Of a DNA stretch of 64,000 nt, positions 7,793 through 16,380 are shown one piece after another. This DNA is from Streptomyces antibioticus (GTDB lineage: Bacteria > Actinomycetota > Actinomycetes > Streptomycetales > Streptomycetaceae). Location: the NCBI RefSeq assembly GCF_002019855.1, contig NZ_CM007717.1:1-64000 (forward strand), read 5' to 3'. Position 1 is the first letter of the stretch. Each line of letters opens with the position of its first letter. A program made the translations under genes and the position numbers. The notes under the pieces were generated by a model, which did no database searches, was not told the DNA's origin, and saw only the letters and a list, made by a program, of their open reading frames with translations.

Positions 7793-10700
7793 GTGCCGCT
7801 CGGTCACAGCTCGTCTGAGCCGAAGCACGATAGTTGTCACACCACGGGATGGGTGGGGAAGCTGTTGCTGGCTGCGGGTGCCTTTCGGGTAGCTCCCTTG
7901 CAGGGTGAGATGACGCTGTCGTTCCTGGGGCGGATCGCGGACAGGTACGGCCTGACGGTGCGGAGTCTGCTGTCGTCGGTTACCGAAGTGGCCGGCCAGC
8001 AGGGCCTCGCCGGGGCTTTGCAGGGCGACAGTGAGGTGTTCTTGAACGCCGCGGCCCGGGACCGGGTCGCGGCGCTGTGTCGTGTGCCGCAGGTGGGCTT
8101 ACACCGTGCGTTGCCAGCCTGGACGCGGGAGGAGCCGCTGGGCCCCTCAAAGGAGAGGCCGACGGCGCGGCTCCACAAGGGGGTCGAGACGGTTGCCGCC
8201 TGGGGTCCGGCGTGCCCGGGCTGTGTGGCTGCGCGGACCGGCCGCGTGGCACCAGCCCGGGTGTACCTGGCGGCGCACCAGCGGGTCTGCTCACGCCACC
8301 GGTGCTGGCTGATGAGCGTGCCTGGCAGCGGGGGCCGTGTCGTGGGGCTGGCCGGATGCCCGGAGGTGGTCCAGGCGCAGGAGGATCACCGGAGGCTGCT
8401 GCGCCGCTCCCCCGTCGCTGGTCCGGCGTTCGAGGTTGCTGAGGCGGTCACCGCCTCGTGGTGGGCGCAGAAGTGGCCCGAGGAGCGCCTGTGGGCGATG
8501 CGGCTGGTTGCGGCCATGCCCGAGGGCGAGGATCCGGTGCGGTGGCGGATCCTGGCGCGGGATCTGGTCACCTACCCAGAGACCGTCGCCCTCGCCACGC
8601 TTCTGGCCAGCCGGGCCTGGCGGCTCCGTGTCGCGGCCGACGGTGGTGGTCACCTCCCCTACCGGTTGGCTGATGTGCCCTGCGTGCCCCGCGAGCTGGG
8701 CCATCGCTTGAGGCGCCCGTGGCTCACCGAGCGTCTGGCCGCCTGCACCCACGGACCGCTGTTTGCCTGGACGTACCTGTGCATCCGTACGGGGGGCGGC
8801 AGTGGAGACGCCGAGCAGCGGTTGTGGCAGGTCCCCTTGGCGCTCCGGCCCCGGCCTCTCGCCGACGGTCTCGCGGGCTACCAGCGTCGGCAGACCGCGG
8901 GCCCAGAGGGTCTGCCGGCTCAGAAGCGGCTGCGGGGCCACAGCGTGCACGCCGACGGGGCCTTCGCGGCCGGCCTGGCCCACGCGCGCACGTACGCCGC
9001 CCGGCACGGCCACCTCGCCACTCGCCGCGACACGCGAGTCGGTTCCTTCTCCTTGGGGAAATGGGTGCACAACCAGCAGGCCCACGCCTTGGCCCTGCCT
9101 GAAGAAAAGGCCGCTGCCCTGAAGGAGGTGGATCCGTGGTGGAACATCCCCTGGTCGGTGAAGTGGCAGCGCTCCTATTACCGCGCCCGCGACCACGTCA
9201 GGCGCCACGGCCCCCTCAATGCCGCCGACGGCTTCCCCGATACCCACGTGCTGACTGGGGAGTGGCTGTACCTGCAGTGCACCGACTACGGCTCACTCCA
9301 CCCCGAACAGCGCCGTCTGCTGGCCGACATCGGCATCACGGCCCAGGTTGCCGGTAGCGCACGCCCGCGCCGAACGAGCCGGACAGCGGGCATCGATAAG
9401 GCTGTTGCCTGTGCGCGCGTCTTCGTCGCCGAACACGGATGCCTGGCCCTGGCCACCAAGAACGTCTCGTACCAGGGGTTTTTGCTCGGGAAGTGGCTCG
9501 CTGCCCAGCGTTGCCTCACCCGCCGCCAGGACGAACCAGCGCACCTTCAGGTGCTCGACGCGATCGACGTGTGGTGGAACCCGCCGTGGCCCCTGGCGTG
9601 GCAGCGCACCTGGCACCGGATCCGCGCTCATGCCCAAGACCGGCGCCAAGGGGCTGCAGAAGAGGGCTGGCCGGACGGCAGTGACGGCTGGGCCACGTGG
9701 CTGTCCGTACAGTGCACCGGCTACCGGCAGTTGCATCCGCAGCAGCAGCATCTGCTGGCGGAAATCGGCATCACCGCCGAGACCGCCGCCACTCGCCCCC
9801 ACGAGATCATCGCCCGGCTCTGCGGTACGGGCCCCGGGCTGGCCCACGCGCGCATGTACGCCGCCGCACACGGCCACCTCGCCACGCCCCAGAAGGCTTG
9901 CCTTGAGGGGTTTGCGCTGGGCCGGTGGCTGAGCGAACAGCGCCGCCAGGCGCGGGAGCAGCTTCGCAGTACAGGCGGGACATGGCCGGTCAGCACGCTC
10001 CTCGCAGCGCTCGACCCCTGGTGGAACCCGACCTGGTCCTTGGAGTGGCAACGCAATTGGAGCCGCGTACGAAAGCGGTCAGAGTCCGCGTCCGCAGCCG
10101 ACAGCAGTGGTGGTACCGGCATTGAGGACCTCGAGACAGAGCTGGCCGGCTGGCTGAGGCACCAGTGCACCAGCTACGGCAGACTCCACCCCGGACAGCA
10201 CCGCCTGCTGACCGAGATGGGCATCACCGCCGACATGGCCCGAGCCGCCCAACCACCGGCTCCCCGCGCCGAGCCCGGTCTCCTGGACACCGCTCTCGCG
10301 CAAGCTCGCGTCTACGCCGCCGAATACGGCCATATCGCCGCGCCCGCCAGCACCGTCCTCGACGGGTTCCCGCTGGGGAAGTGGCTGGCCTGGCAACGAC
10401 GACGCGCCCGCCAGGGCCGCCTCTCCCCCACCCGGGCCGAAGCCCTGACCATGATCGATCCGTGGTGGAACCCGCCCTGGCCCCTGCAATGGCAGCAGGC
10501 CTACCACCGACTCCGCACAGCAGCTACAGGCGCCGACGGCCCACCGGTCACGAACCTCCCCCGAGGCCTTTGCCGCTGGATCCGTGTCCAGCAGGAGTCC
10601 TGGGAACATCTCCACCCAGGCCAGCAGGACCTCCTGACCGCCCTCGGCATCACACCCCACGCTGCCGTAGGCGAACGCCCCGCCCCGGCCACACGCTCCT

Positions 10701-11068
10701 ACCCCGCCAGCCCCGGACTCGACCACGCACACGCCTACGCCGCCCGACACGGCCACCTCACCCCGGACAAACACACCCGACACGACGGCTTCCCCCTCGG
10801 CAGATGGCTGTGCCAGCAACGCCGCAAAGCCCGCGCCGGCGCCCTCTCCCCCACCACTGCAACCGTCCTCACCAGCCTGGACCCGTGGTGGAACCCACCC
10901 TGGCCCTACACCTGGCACCGCACCTGGCAGCAATACCGCACCACGATCAACGGGAACGAGACCCTCCCCCGCGCCCTCCAGCACTGGGCCAACGCCCAAC
11001 GGAGTCAATGGAGCACCCTCCACCCCCACCAACAACAACTCCTCACCCACACCGGCATCACCGGATGA
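7793..11068 (+). CDS. TnsD-like TniQ protein with about ten helicase-associated domains
   Basis: Protein of up to 1091 aa. The first 390 residues are TniQ-like: an APLQGEMTLSFLGRIADRYG entry motif near 36-55 and a CPGC...CSRHRCW zinc-type cluster near 139-168. TniQ/TnsD proteins choose target sites for Tn7-like transposons. From residue 394 to the end there are five tandem units of about 130 residues. Each holds a GLAHARxYAAxHGHL half and a DPWWNPPWPxxWQR...LHPxQxxLLxxxGIT half, giving about ten HA domains of the type found in the terminal helicase. The start (GTG 7793) is uncertain; GTG 7856 is an alternative. The fusion suggests that HA repeats supply the DNA recognition. Confidence 0.8.
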   Translation: MPLGHSSSEPKHDSCHTTGWVGKLLLAAGAFRVAPLQGEMTLSFLGRIADRYGLTVRSLLSSVTEVAGQQGLAGALQGDSEVFLNAAARDRVAALCRVPQVGLHRALPAWTREEPLGPSKERPTARLHKGVETVAAWGPACPGCVAARTGRVAPARVYLAAHQRVCSRHRCWLMSVPGSGGRVVGLAGCPEVVQAQEDHRRLLRRSPVAGPAFEVAEAVTASWWAQKWPEERLWAMRLVAAMPEGEDPVRWRILARDLVTYPETVALATLLASRAWRLRVAADGGGHLPYRLADVPCVPRELGHRLRRPWLTERLAACTHGPLFAWTYLCIRTGGGSGDAEQRLWQVPLALRPRPLADGLAGYQRRQTAGPEGLPAQKRLRGHSVHADGAFAAGLAHARTYAARHGHLATRRDTRVGSFSLGKWVHNQQAHALALPEEKAAALKEVDPWWNIPWSVKWQRSYYRARDHVRRHGPLNAADGFPDTHVLTGEWLYLQCTDYGSLHPEQRRLLADIGITAQVAGSARPRRTSRTAGIDKAVACARVFVAEHGCLALATKNVSYQGFLLGKWLAAQRCLTRRQDEPAHLQVLDAIDVWWNPPWPLAWQRTWHRIRAHAQDRRQGAAEEGWPDGSDGWATWLSVQCTGYRQLHPQQQHLLAEIGITAETAATRPHEIIARLCGTGPGLAHARMYAAAHGHLATPQKACLEGFALGRWLSEQRRQAREQLRSTGGTWPVSTLLAALDPWWNPTWSLEWQRNWSRVRKRSESASAADSSGGTGIEDLETELAGWLRHQCTSYGRLHPGQHRLLTEMGITADMARAAQPPAPRAEPGLLDTALAQARVYAAEYGHIAAPASTVLDGFPLGKWLAWQRRRARQGRLSPTRAEALTMIDPWWNPPWPLQWQQAYHRLRTAATGADGPPVTNLPRGLCRWIRVQQESWEHLHPGQQDLLTALGITPHAAVGERPAPATRSYPASPGLDHAHAYAARHGHLTPDKHTRHDGFPLGRWLCQQRRKARAGALSPTTATVLTSLDPWWNPPWPYTWHRTWQQYRTTINGNETLPRALQHWANAQRSQWSTLHPHQQQLLTHTGITG

Positions 11069-11382
11069 GCTCGCGGTGTCCAACAAGATCCGCGACCCCT
11101 CCGAGTGGTGCCGCCTCCGGCGGACATCTCCGCAGTCCCGCCACCGGCTGACACGGTCCTGCCTTCTGGCGTGCGCAGCGGTGTCCGCACACCGGGGGCC
11201 GGCCTAGGAGTGTCCTGAAGATCTTGAAGTTGCGCCCGGATTGCGTTAGTTCATGGCGATTTACATTTACTGGCAATCCAGGGCGAGCCGGGCGGCTGGA
11301 GCAAGATCTTCATCAGTCTCCTAGCCCCGAGAGCAGGCAAAGGACCCGCCGCCGGATTGGGGCCGGCGGCGGGTTCGGGCGG

Positions 11383-11550
11383 AGCCACCACAGCGTCCCG
11401 CAGAGCCACGCAGAGGGGATCTTGGTGGAGGGCGAGGCCACGCTGGTGTCTGAACTGGGCGTATGGGTCTCCAACGTCGAGGCCCGCCAGGACAAGCGCA
11501 TGGTCGTACAGCGGGCCGCGCTCGTGGAGCTGGGAGTGGACTGGGCGTGA
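11383..11550 (+). pseudogene. C-terminal remnant of an HA-domain helicase
   Basis: About 55 residues in frame to the TGA at 11548-11550 match the last HA domain of the terminal helicase: SVPQSHAE, then ELGVWVSNVEARQDK, then ALVELGVDWA, compared with EVRLGVWIMNQKGRR and ALAALGLEWA in the full-length gene. No start or upstream domain is present. It is probably the tail of a lost terminal-helicase gene. The stretch 11069-11382 before it holds nothing else I can name. Confidence 0.6.
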
Positions 11551-11599
11551 CGCCGGTCGATCGCGGGCGTAGAACCAGCTGGGCATCCATGCATGCGCA

Positions 11600-11634
11600 A
11601 GACCCCGGGACGTCATGAAAGCTTCCCGGGGTCT
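11600..11634. terminator. Bidirectional hairpin terminator
   Basis: AGACCCCGGGA at 11600-11610 is inverted at 11624-11634 with a 13-base loop. It lies just past the stop of the leftward OLD gene (11651) and after the rightward helicase remnant, so it can end transcription from both sides. Confidence 0.75.
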
Positions 11635-11650
11635 CGTGCTGTCGGCAGGT

Positions 11651-13627
11651 TCAGGCGGTGAGTTTCTTGAAGACCGTCTCGAAGCGGTCGAGGGTCTCGT
11701 CATCTACCTGCTCGAAGAAGGCGTCCTTGTCGCGGGTGAGCTGGTGTGCGGGTCCGACGTGGTCGAAGTCCCGGGGCTTGTGCTGCTTCTCCCGGGCGAT
11801 CCCGATGCGCTTGAGGATAGGGAGGGGCTTGTCGGAGGCGATCAGGTCGGCCTCGTTGATGGTGACCTCGGTAGCCCTGTTGTGGAGCCAGAGATAGTCC
11901 TTGGCAGAGAAGAGGTCCTCGATGTCGGCCGTCTCGGGGAGCCCTTCGAGTTGGCCGATGACGGTGATGTGGGTGGCGTCGACGTTGGCGGCCTGAGCGG
12001 CGCTGAGGACCTTGGTGGTCACCTTGGTGGTCTCGGCTCCGTCGATGAGCGCGCGGACGGACAGTCGGCGTCCCATGACGGCGACGAAGGCCGGCATGTT
12101 GCCGATGCCGCCGACCGGGATGATGGCCAGCCGGGGATCGAGGCCGGTGCGGCCCTTGCTGATCAGGTAGTCGGACATGCGCAGGAGGAAGATGAAGTCG
12201 CTACTGCCTTCCACCGCCAGGAGCGGGCCGGATCCGAGGAACAGGTGCTGCGATACGGAGTATCCGAGCGCCGCCTCCACCGGCAGGATCGTCTTGGGGT
12301 CTGCGGACAGGCTGACCGAGGTGATGACGACGCCCAGACTCGGGTCTTCGCGGGTCGCCTGATCGTGGATGGCGCGCATGGTCTCGTACCGCGTGGGGTC
12401 GATCATGTGCTGGGAGTGGGTGGTGTAGAGGACCTGCTGCTTGGGTCCGAGTTGCCCGTAGACGTACCGGAGGAAGTCGCCCTGGGCCTCGCCGTGCAGG
12501 CTGGTGCCCGGTTCGTCGAGCAGGACCACGACGCGCTCATCGGTGTCGCGGTAGGCGCTGAACGCGGCCAGGAAAGAGAAGAACCACTGGAAGCCGGTGG
12601 AGCGGGTGGAGAAGTTGGTCTCTACGCCGCCGTGCCGGTCGTCACGCAGCTCGATCTTGAGAAGCCGGTGGTGTGGCTGCGGCTGACCGTTGGGGTCTGG
12701 GGGCATGGCGATCAGATCGGTGTCGAAGACGACGGTAAGGGCGTCGTTCTGCTTCCAGTACTCGAAGACCTGATCGCTCAGGTCCAGGCTGGCGGCCTGA
12801 AGTTCGGCCTTGCGGCTGTCGTAGTCCTCGTCCAGGAAGTCTTCCGGCCCCTCGCCGGCAAGGCGGAGCAGGGACATCATGGTCTCGTCTCCGCGCTTCC
12901 ACTGCTTGGCCTTCGCGCGTTCAGCGAGCGCGTGGAGGTCGCACTCGCCGGGGAGCAGTTCGTAGGTGGAGAAGTAGAAGAACCGGGGGAGCAGCTCGAT
13001 CAGCTGCTCATGCTGCTCGTCGTCGAGGTTCTCTTCGACGTACTGCTTGTGCCGGTCCAGCTCGACCGGGATCTTCTCGATCGCCTTGACCCGGGCCGTC
13101 TTCTTGCCGGCGCCCACTTCCCTCGCCCGGGCCTTTGCTGCGGCGCTCACAGCCTCGATGCTCGTGTGGTCCCCGGCGATGGCCTCGCGGTCGTCGGTGT
13201 TGTCGACGCCAGCTTCTTCGAAGACATGGCTCAGGATATCCCCGAGGGTGCAGTACACCTCGGCTCGGAGGCTGCCGTCGTACAGGCGTGACGCCTTGAC
13301 ATAGGTACCCGCCGGCGGGCGTACGCCGACCACATCTTCAAGTGCGTCGACGTCCGCGTCTTCCAGCGCGAACATGGCCGTCACAGGAGCGACCTTGTCG
13401 AGGTTCTTGGAACGGCGGTCCCTGGACAGGTGCCGCCGCGGATAGTCGGTGGTGACGTGGAAGTCGTCCGCGTTGTTGGCCGGGTTCAGCCGATGCAGAG
13501 CCTTGAGGATCGTCGTCTTGCCCGACTCGTTCTTGCCGATCAAGCATGTGACCTGAGGGTCGACCGCCATGGTCTGCTTGTTCGTGATGTTGCGGAACGC
13601 CTCGATCTCCACCGAAGTCACCAGCAT
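11651..13627 (-). CDS. OLD-family ATP-dependent nuclease
   Basis: Protein of 658 aa with the OLD layout: an ABC ATPase with Walker A GKNESGKTT at 31-39 and Walker B VVVLLDEPGTSLHG near 370, then a TOPRIM domain with the first acidic motif LLAVEGSSDF near 467 and ALIDGAE near 525. OLD proteins cut or nick DNA, and many are phage-defence effectors. No UvrD-like partner is adjacent, so it is not an obvious Gabija pair and looks like a stand-alone (class 1) OLD. ATG 13627 is preceded by GGAGGGGAGTGCC. It lies between the TniQ-HA gene and the transposition operon, so it may be cargo of the Tn7-like element. Confidence 0.85.
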   Translation of the reverse strand: MLVTSVEIEAFRNITNKQTMAVDPQVTCLIGKNESGKTTILKALHRLNPANNADDFHVTTDYPRRHLSRDRRSKNLDKVAPVTAMFALEDADVDALEDVVGVRPPAGTYVKASRLYDGSLRAEVYCTLGDILSHVFEEAGVDNTDDREAIAGDHTSIEAVSAAAKARAREVGAGKKTARVKAIEKIPVELDRHKQYVEENLDDEQHEQLIELLPRFFYFSTYELLPGECDLHALAERAKAKQWKRGDETMMSLLRLAGEGPEDFLDEDYDSRKAELQAASLDLSDQVFEYWKQNDALTVVFDTDLIAMPPDPNGQPQPHHRLLKIELRDDRHGGVETNFSTRSTGFQWFFSFLAAFSAYRDTDERVVVLLDEPGTSLHGEAQGDFLRYVYGQLGPKQQVLYTTHSQHMIDPTRYETMRAIHDQATREDPSLGVVITSVSLSADPKTILPVEAALGYSVSQHLFLGSGPLLAVEGSSDFIFLLRMSDYLISKGRTGLDPRLAIIPVGGIGNMPAFVAVMGRRLSVRALIDGAETTKVTTKVLSAAQAANVDATHITVIGQLEGLPETADIEDLFSAKDYLWLHNRATEVTINEADLIASDKPLPILKRIGIAREKQHKPRDFDHVGPAHQLTRDKDAFFEQVDDETLDRFETVFKKLTA

Positions 13628-13812
13628 GGCACTCCCCTCCAAGGGCCACGTTGCCCTTGCCTGTTCCGCGCAGCGTGCAACCTGTGCCAGACGGGACAGG
13701 TGCGAGCGCGCGTTATGTCTTATTCCGCCAGTATGAATCCCGCCACTGACAGTGGCGTCCCGCTTTTCGACGAGGACGTCGCGGTCGACGTACGGATCGA
13801 CACAGCGAGGAC

Positions 13813-15426
13813 ATGAGCGCGCGCTGCTTGCGTTCTGCTGACTCGACCCAGCTGGGCCCGCGTGACTTCTGCCGCTCCGGCTTGGCGAAGAGACTGGGGC
13901 AGCAGCTTGTGGAAGGGGCACCCCCTACGGCCGTCCCGCGCGGATCCGGTTTGCTTGATCTGATGGGCATCCGTTGCGAAAGCGCCCGCCCGAGACGGCG
14001 AACACGAGACCGTGGTGGAGTGCCCCATCACCCCGGTCTCCTGCGGACCGCTCCCCTGCAGGGAGAGACGACCTCCTCGCTGATCTGCCGCATCGCGAGC
14101 CGCTACGGGATGGAAGCGAAGGTGTTGCGGTCGTGCTGGCAGTGGCGCAACTACCCGCCGGGGCACGACGGCGGGGGCGCGCGGGCCGACGCCGAGGTGC
14201 TGCTGAACGCGACCGGACGGCAGCTCCTGGCAGGCCTGTGCGGCATCGGAGAAGACGTGCTGGCGCGGGCGTTGCCGTCCTGGGGACAGGAGGACGCCAA
14301 GCTGTCGGCCGGGAAGAACGGGGTGCCGGCGGCGGCGTGGCGGACCGGCGGCGCGGTCGCCGGACCGGTCGCCTTCGGCTGCCGTCTGTGCGCGGCCCGA
14401 CGCACGGGGACGGACGCGCGGGTGGTGCGGTACACGCCGCGATGGGAGCGGGTGTGTGTCCGGCACGGGCGGTGGCTGCTGGACGCGGACGCCGACCAGC
14501 CCTTGGAACACCTGGACATACGGGATCTGCCGGAGGTGGTCGCGGCGCAGCGGCGGTGGGCGAAGGTGGCACGGCGGGCGGTGCGGGCCGGAGTCGAGCC
14601 GGAGAGGGGGTTCGCGCTGGCGCACGCGGTGGTGGCCCGGTGGTGGGAGCAGGCGCTTTCCTGGGAGCGTGAAGTCATCTGGCCACGCCGCCTGCACCAG
14701 GTCGCGGGCGGCAACGCCGGGACGGAGCTGGAGCGGTGGCGGATCGTGGGCCGGGACGCGGTCGTCTTCCCCGAGGTGGTGGCCGTCGCCGACGCGCTGC
14801 TGGACCCGGTCATGGCCGAGTTGGCGTGGCCGGACAGCGGGGCCGGGCAGCCGCGGCCGCTGCCCGCTGACGGGGCGTTCTGCCGCCGGCTGGGTGAGCG
14901 GGTCGGGCGGGGGTGGCTGGGGCCGTTGGCCGCCACCGACTACGGCGGCCCGCTGACCTCGTGGATGGGCGCGGTCATCCGCATCCGCCGCGGCGCCGGG
15001 GGTCCGCCTGGTTACGGCAACGATCCGTGGTGGCTGAGGCAGGAGCACCAGCCCGAGTCCATGGCCGCCCAGCTGCGTGTCCTGTCCGAGGAGCGCAGCG
15101 CGCCCGGCTCGGGCACCACGTGGCGCTCTGCGGTGTCGGCCGAGCAGCGGGCGCGGATCACCAGTCTGGTCAACGACGCCGAGGAGCAGCTGACCCAGCT
15201 GCGCGGTGCCCAGTACGGCAAGACCGCCGACGCCGCTCAGCAGTTGCTGGGCAACCTCGGCCATGCCGCCACTCTGATCGAGCAGGCCGTACGGGAGACC
15301 GCTGCGGCAGCCCTCGGGGCCGGGATGGTGCTGGAGGATCTGGCGCGCTGGGCCCGCCTGCCGGCCGATGTCCTGGCCGAGGCACTCCCGGACCACCGCA
15401 AAAGGCAGCCTGGAAAAGAGCGGTGA
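13813..15426 (+). CDS. tniQ: TniQ family transposition protein
   Basis: Protein of up to 537 aa. The TniQ entry motif TAPLQGETTSSLICRIASRY begins near residue 79, and a CRLC...CVRHGRWLL zinc-type cluster lies near 190-221. Unlike the 1091-aa paralogue it has no HA repeats. TniQ links the target site to the TnsC ATPase. The ORF from ATG 13813 (preceded by GCGAGGAC) includes about 75 residues with no family match; GTG 14020 would give a more typical start. It is first in a run of five same-strand genes. TniQ upstream of tnsA is unusual, because relatives usually have it last. Confidence 0.8.
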   Translation: MSARCLRSADSTQLGPRDFCRSGLAKRLGQQLVEGAPPTAVPRGSGLLDLMGIRCESARPRRRTRDRGGVPHHPGLLRTAPLQGETTSSLICRIASRYGMEAKVLRSCWQWRNYPPGHDGGGARADAEVLLNATGRQLLAGLCGIGEDVLARALPSWGQEDAKLSAGKNGVPAAAWRTGGAVAGPVAFGCRLCAARRTGTDARVVRYTPRWERVCVRHGRWLLDADADQPLEHLDIRDLPEVVAAQRRWAKVARRAVRAGVEPERGFALAHAVVARWWEQALSWEREVIWPRRLHQVAGGNAGTELERWRIVGRDAVVFPEVVAVADALLDPVMAELAWPDSGAGQPRPLPADGAFCRRLGERVGRGWLGPLAATDYGGPLTSWMGAVIRIRRGAGGPPGYGNDPWWLRQEHQPESMAAQLRVLSEERSAPGSGTTWRSAVSAEQRARITSLVNDAEEQLTQLRGAQYGKTADAAQQLLGNLGHAATLIEQAVRETAAAALGAGMVLEDLARWARLPADVLAEALPDHRKRQPGKER

Positions 15427-15555
15427 GCGGGTGTCAGGAGGCAGGCAGGGTGTGCACGGATCGTGATCTGCAGGGCATACCTCATCGCCCGGCACTCGTG
15501 ATCAGAATCCGTGAAGCCGCCCACCAGCGGGGCGGGACGGGCTTGACTGGGGCGC

Positions 15556-16380
15556 GTGGGCAGCAAGGACGCAGCGGCCGCATCAGGCGGCCGCTCACAG
15601 CACATGCAGACGGACACCGGATCCGAGTGGGAGGCGGTCTTTGTCGACCCCGTCGGGCAGGTGGTGCAGCAGCGGTGGGCGGACGCGGTTCTCGCGGTGG
15701 CCTTCGAGGATCTGGAGCCGGTTTCGGCGTTCCCGGTGGTGCCAGGGCGGCGGTGGGGGCCCGGACAGTGGTGGTCGGCCACGACCGGCCGACATGTGGC
15801 CTGCGGGTCGGCCGCGATGCGGGCGCAGCTGATGGTGCTGGACCGCGACCCTGAGGTGGTCGGCCTGGCAGGACGGCCGGTCCGTCTGCTGTGGCGGGAC
15901 GCGCGCGGCCAGGTGCGCTCGTGGGTGCCGCAGCTCTTCGCCCGCCACCGCGACGGCACCGCAGTGCTGGCCGACTGCCCCAGCCACCCGGAGGCCGGCG
16001 GAGAGCGGGCGCAGCGGGCTGCGAGGGTCCTGGAGGAGGCGTGCGTGCAGGCTGGCTGGAGCTACCGGCGCCTTGAGCCGCTGGAAACGACCCTGGCTGC
16101 GAACCTGAAATGGCTGGCCGGCTACCGCCACCCCCGCAACGCCGGCCGTCCCCCTCTCGCGGCCGCCGTCCGTGAGGCGTTCACACAGCCGCGGCCTCTG
16201 ATCGAGGGCACCGAAGCGGCGGGCGACCCGATCGAAGTCCTGCCCGCCGTCTTCCACGCCCTGTGGCACGGACACCTCACCACGCCCCTGGACATACCGC
16301 TGCACGAGCGGGTCCTCGTCAGCACCGGCGCCGGCGCTGCGAACGGCCGCAGCGGCCCGGGCAGCGGGAACGGGCGGTGA
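15556..16380 (+). CDS. TnsA-like heteromeric transposase subunit, catalytic residues apparently lost
   Basis: Protein of 274 aa. The fold order matches actinobacterial TnsA-like endonucleases, which cut the 5' ends of Tn7-like elements: TTGRHVACGS near 76-85, then LDRDPEVVGLAGRPVRLLW near 94-112, then RSWVPQLFARHRDGTAV near 120-136, and LAANLKWLAGYRHPR near 180-194. In the relatives I know, a Glu (WLERD-like) and an Asp (VPDYF-like) form the active site; here the aligned positions read MRAQL and VPQLF. GTG 15556 is used, and ATG 15604 is possible. The last bases overlap the tnsB start (GTGA), which suggests coupled translation. Confidence 0.75.
   Translation: MGSKDAAAASGGRSQHMQTDTGSEWEAVFVDPVGQVVQQRWADAVLAVAFEDLEPVSAFPVVPGRRWGPGQWWSATTGRHVACGSAAMRAQLMVLDRDPEVVGLAGRPVRLLWRDARGQVRSWVPQLFARHRDGTAVLADCPSHPEAGGERAQRAARVLEEACVQAGWSYRRLEPLETTLAANLKWLAGYRHPRNAGRPPLAAAVREAFTQPRPLIEGTEAAGDPIEVLPAVFHALWHGHLTTPLDIPLHERVLVSTGAGAANGRSGPGSGNGR

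Noticed and set aside
11214..11230. Left end of the Tn7-like element at AGGAG-TGTCCTGAAG
   Set aside because: The sequence starts with TGT after AGGAG, which is close to the GGAGG at the right junction. But the inner sequence shows no CGTTATCAAC-like repeats, and the duplication does not match exactly.
11615..13291. A 558-codon rightward frame over the OLD gene
   Set aside because: It is the antisense shadow of a clear OLD-family coding region.
11651..13627. Gabija defence system
   Set aside because: The OLD nuclease fits GajA-like architecture, but no UvrD-like GajB gene is adjacent.
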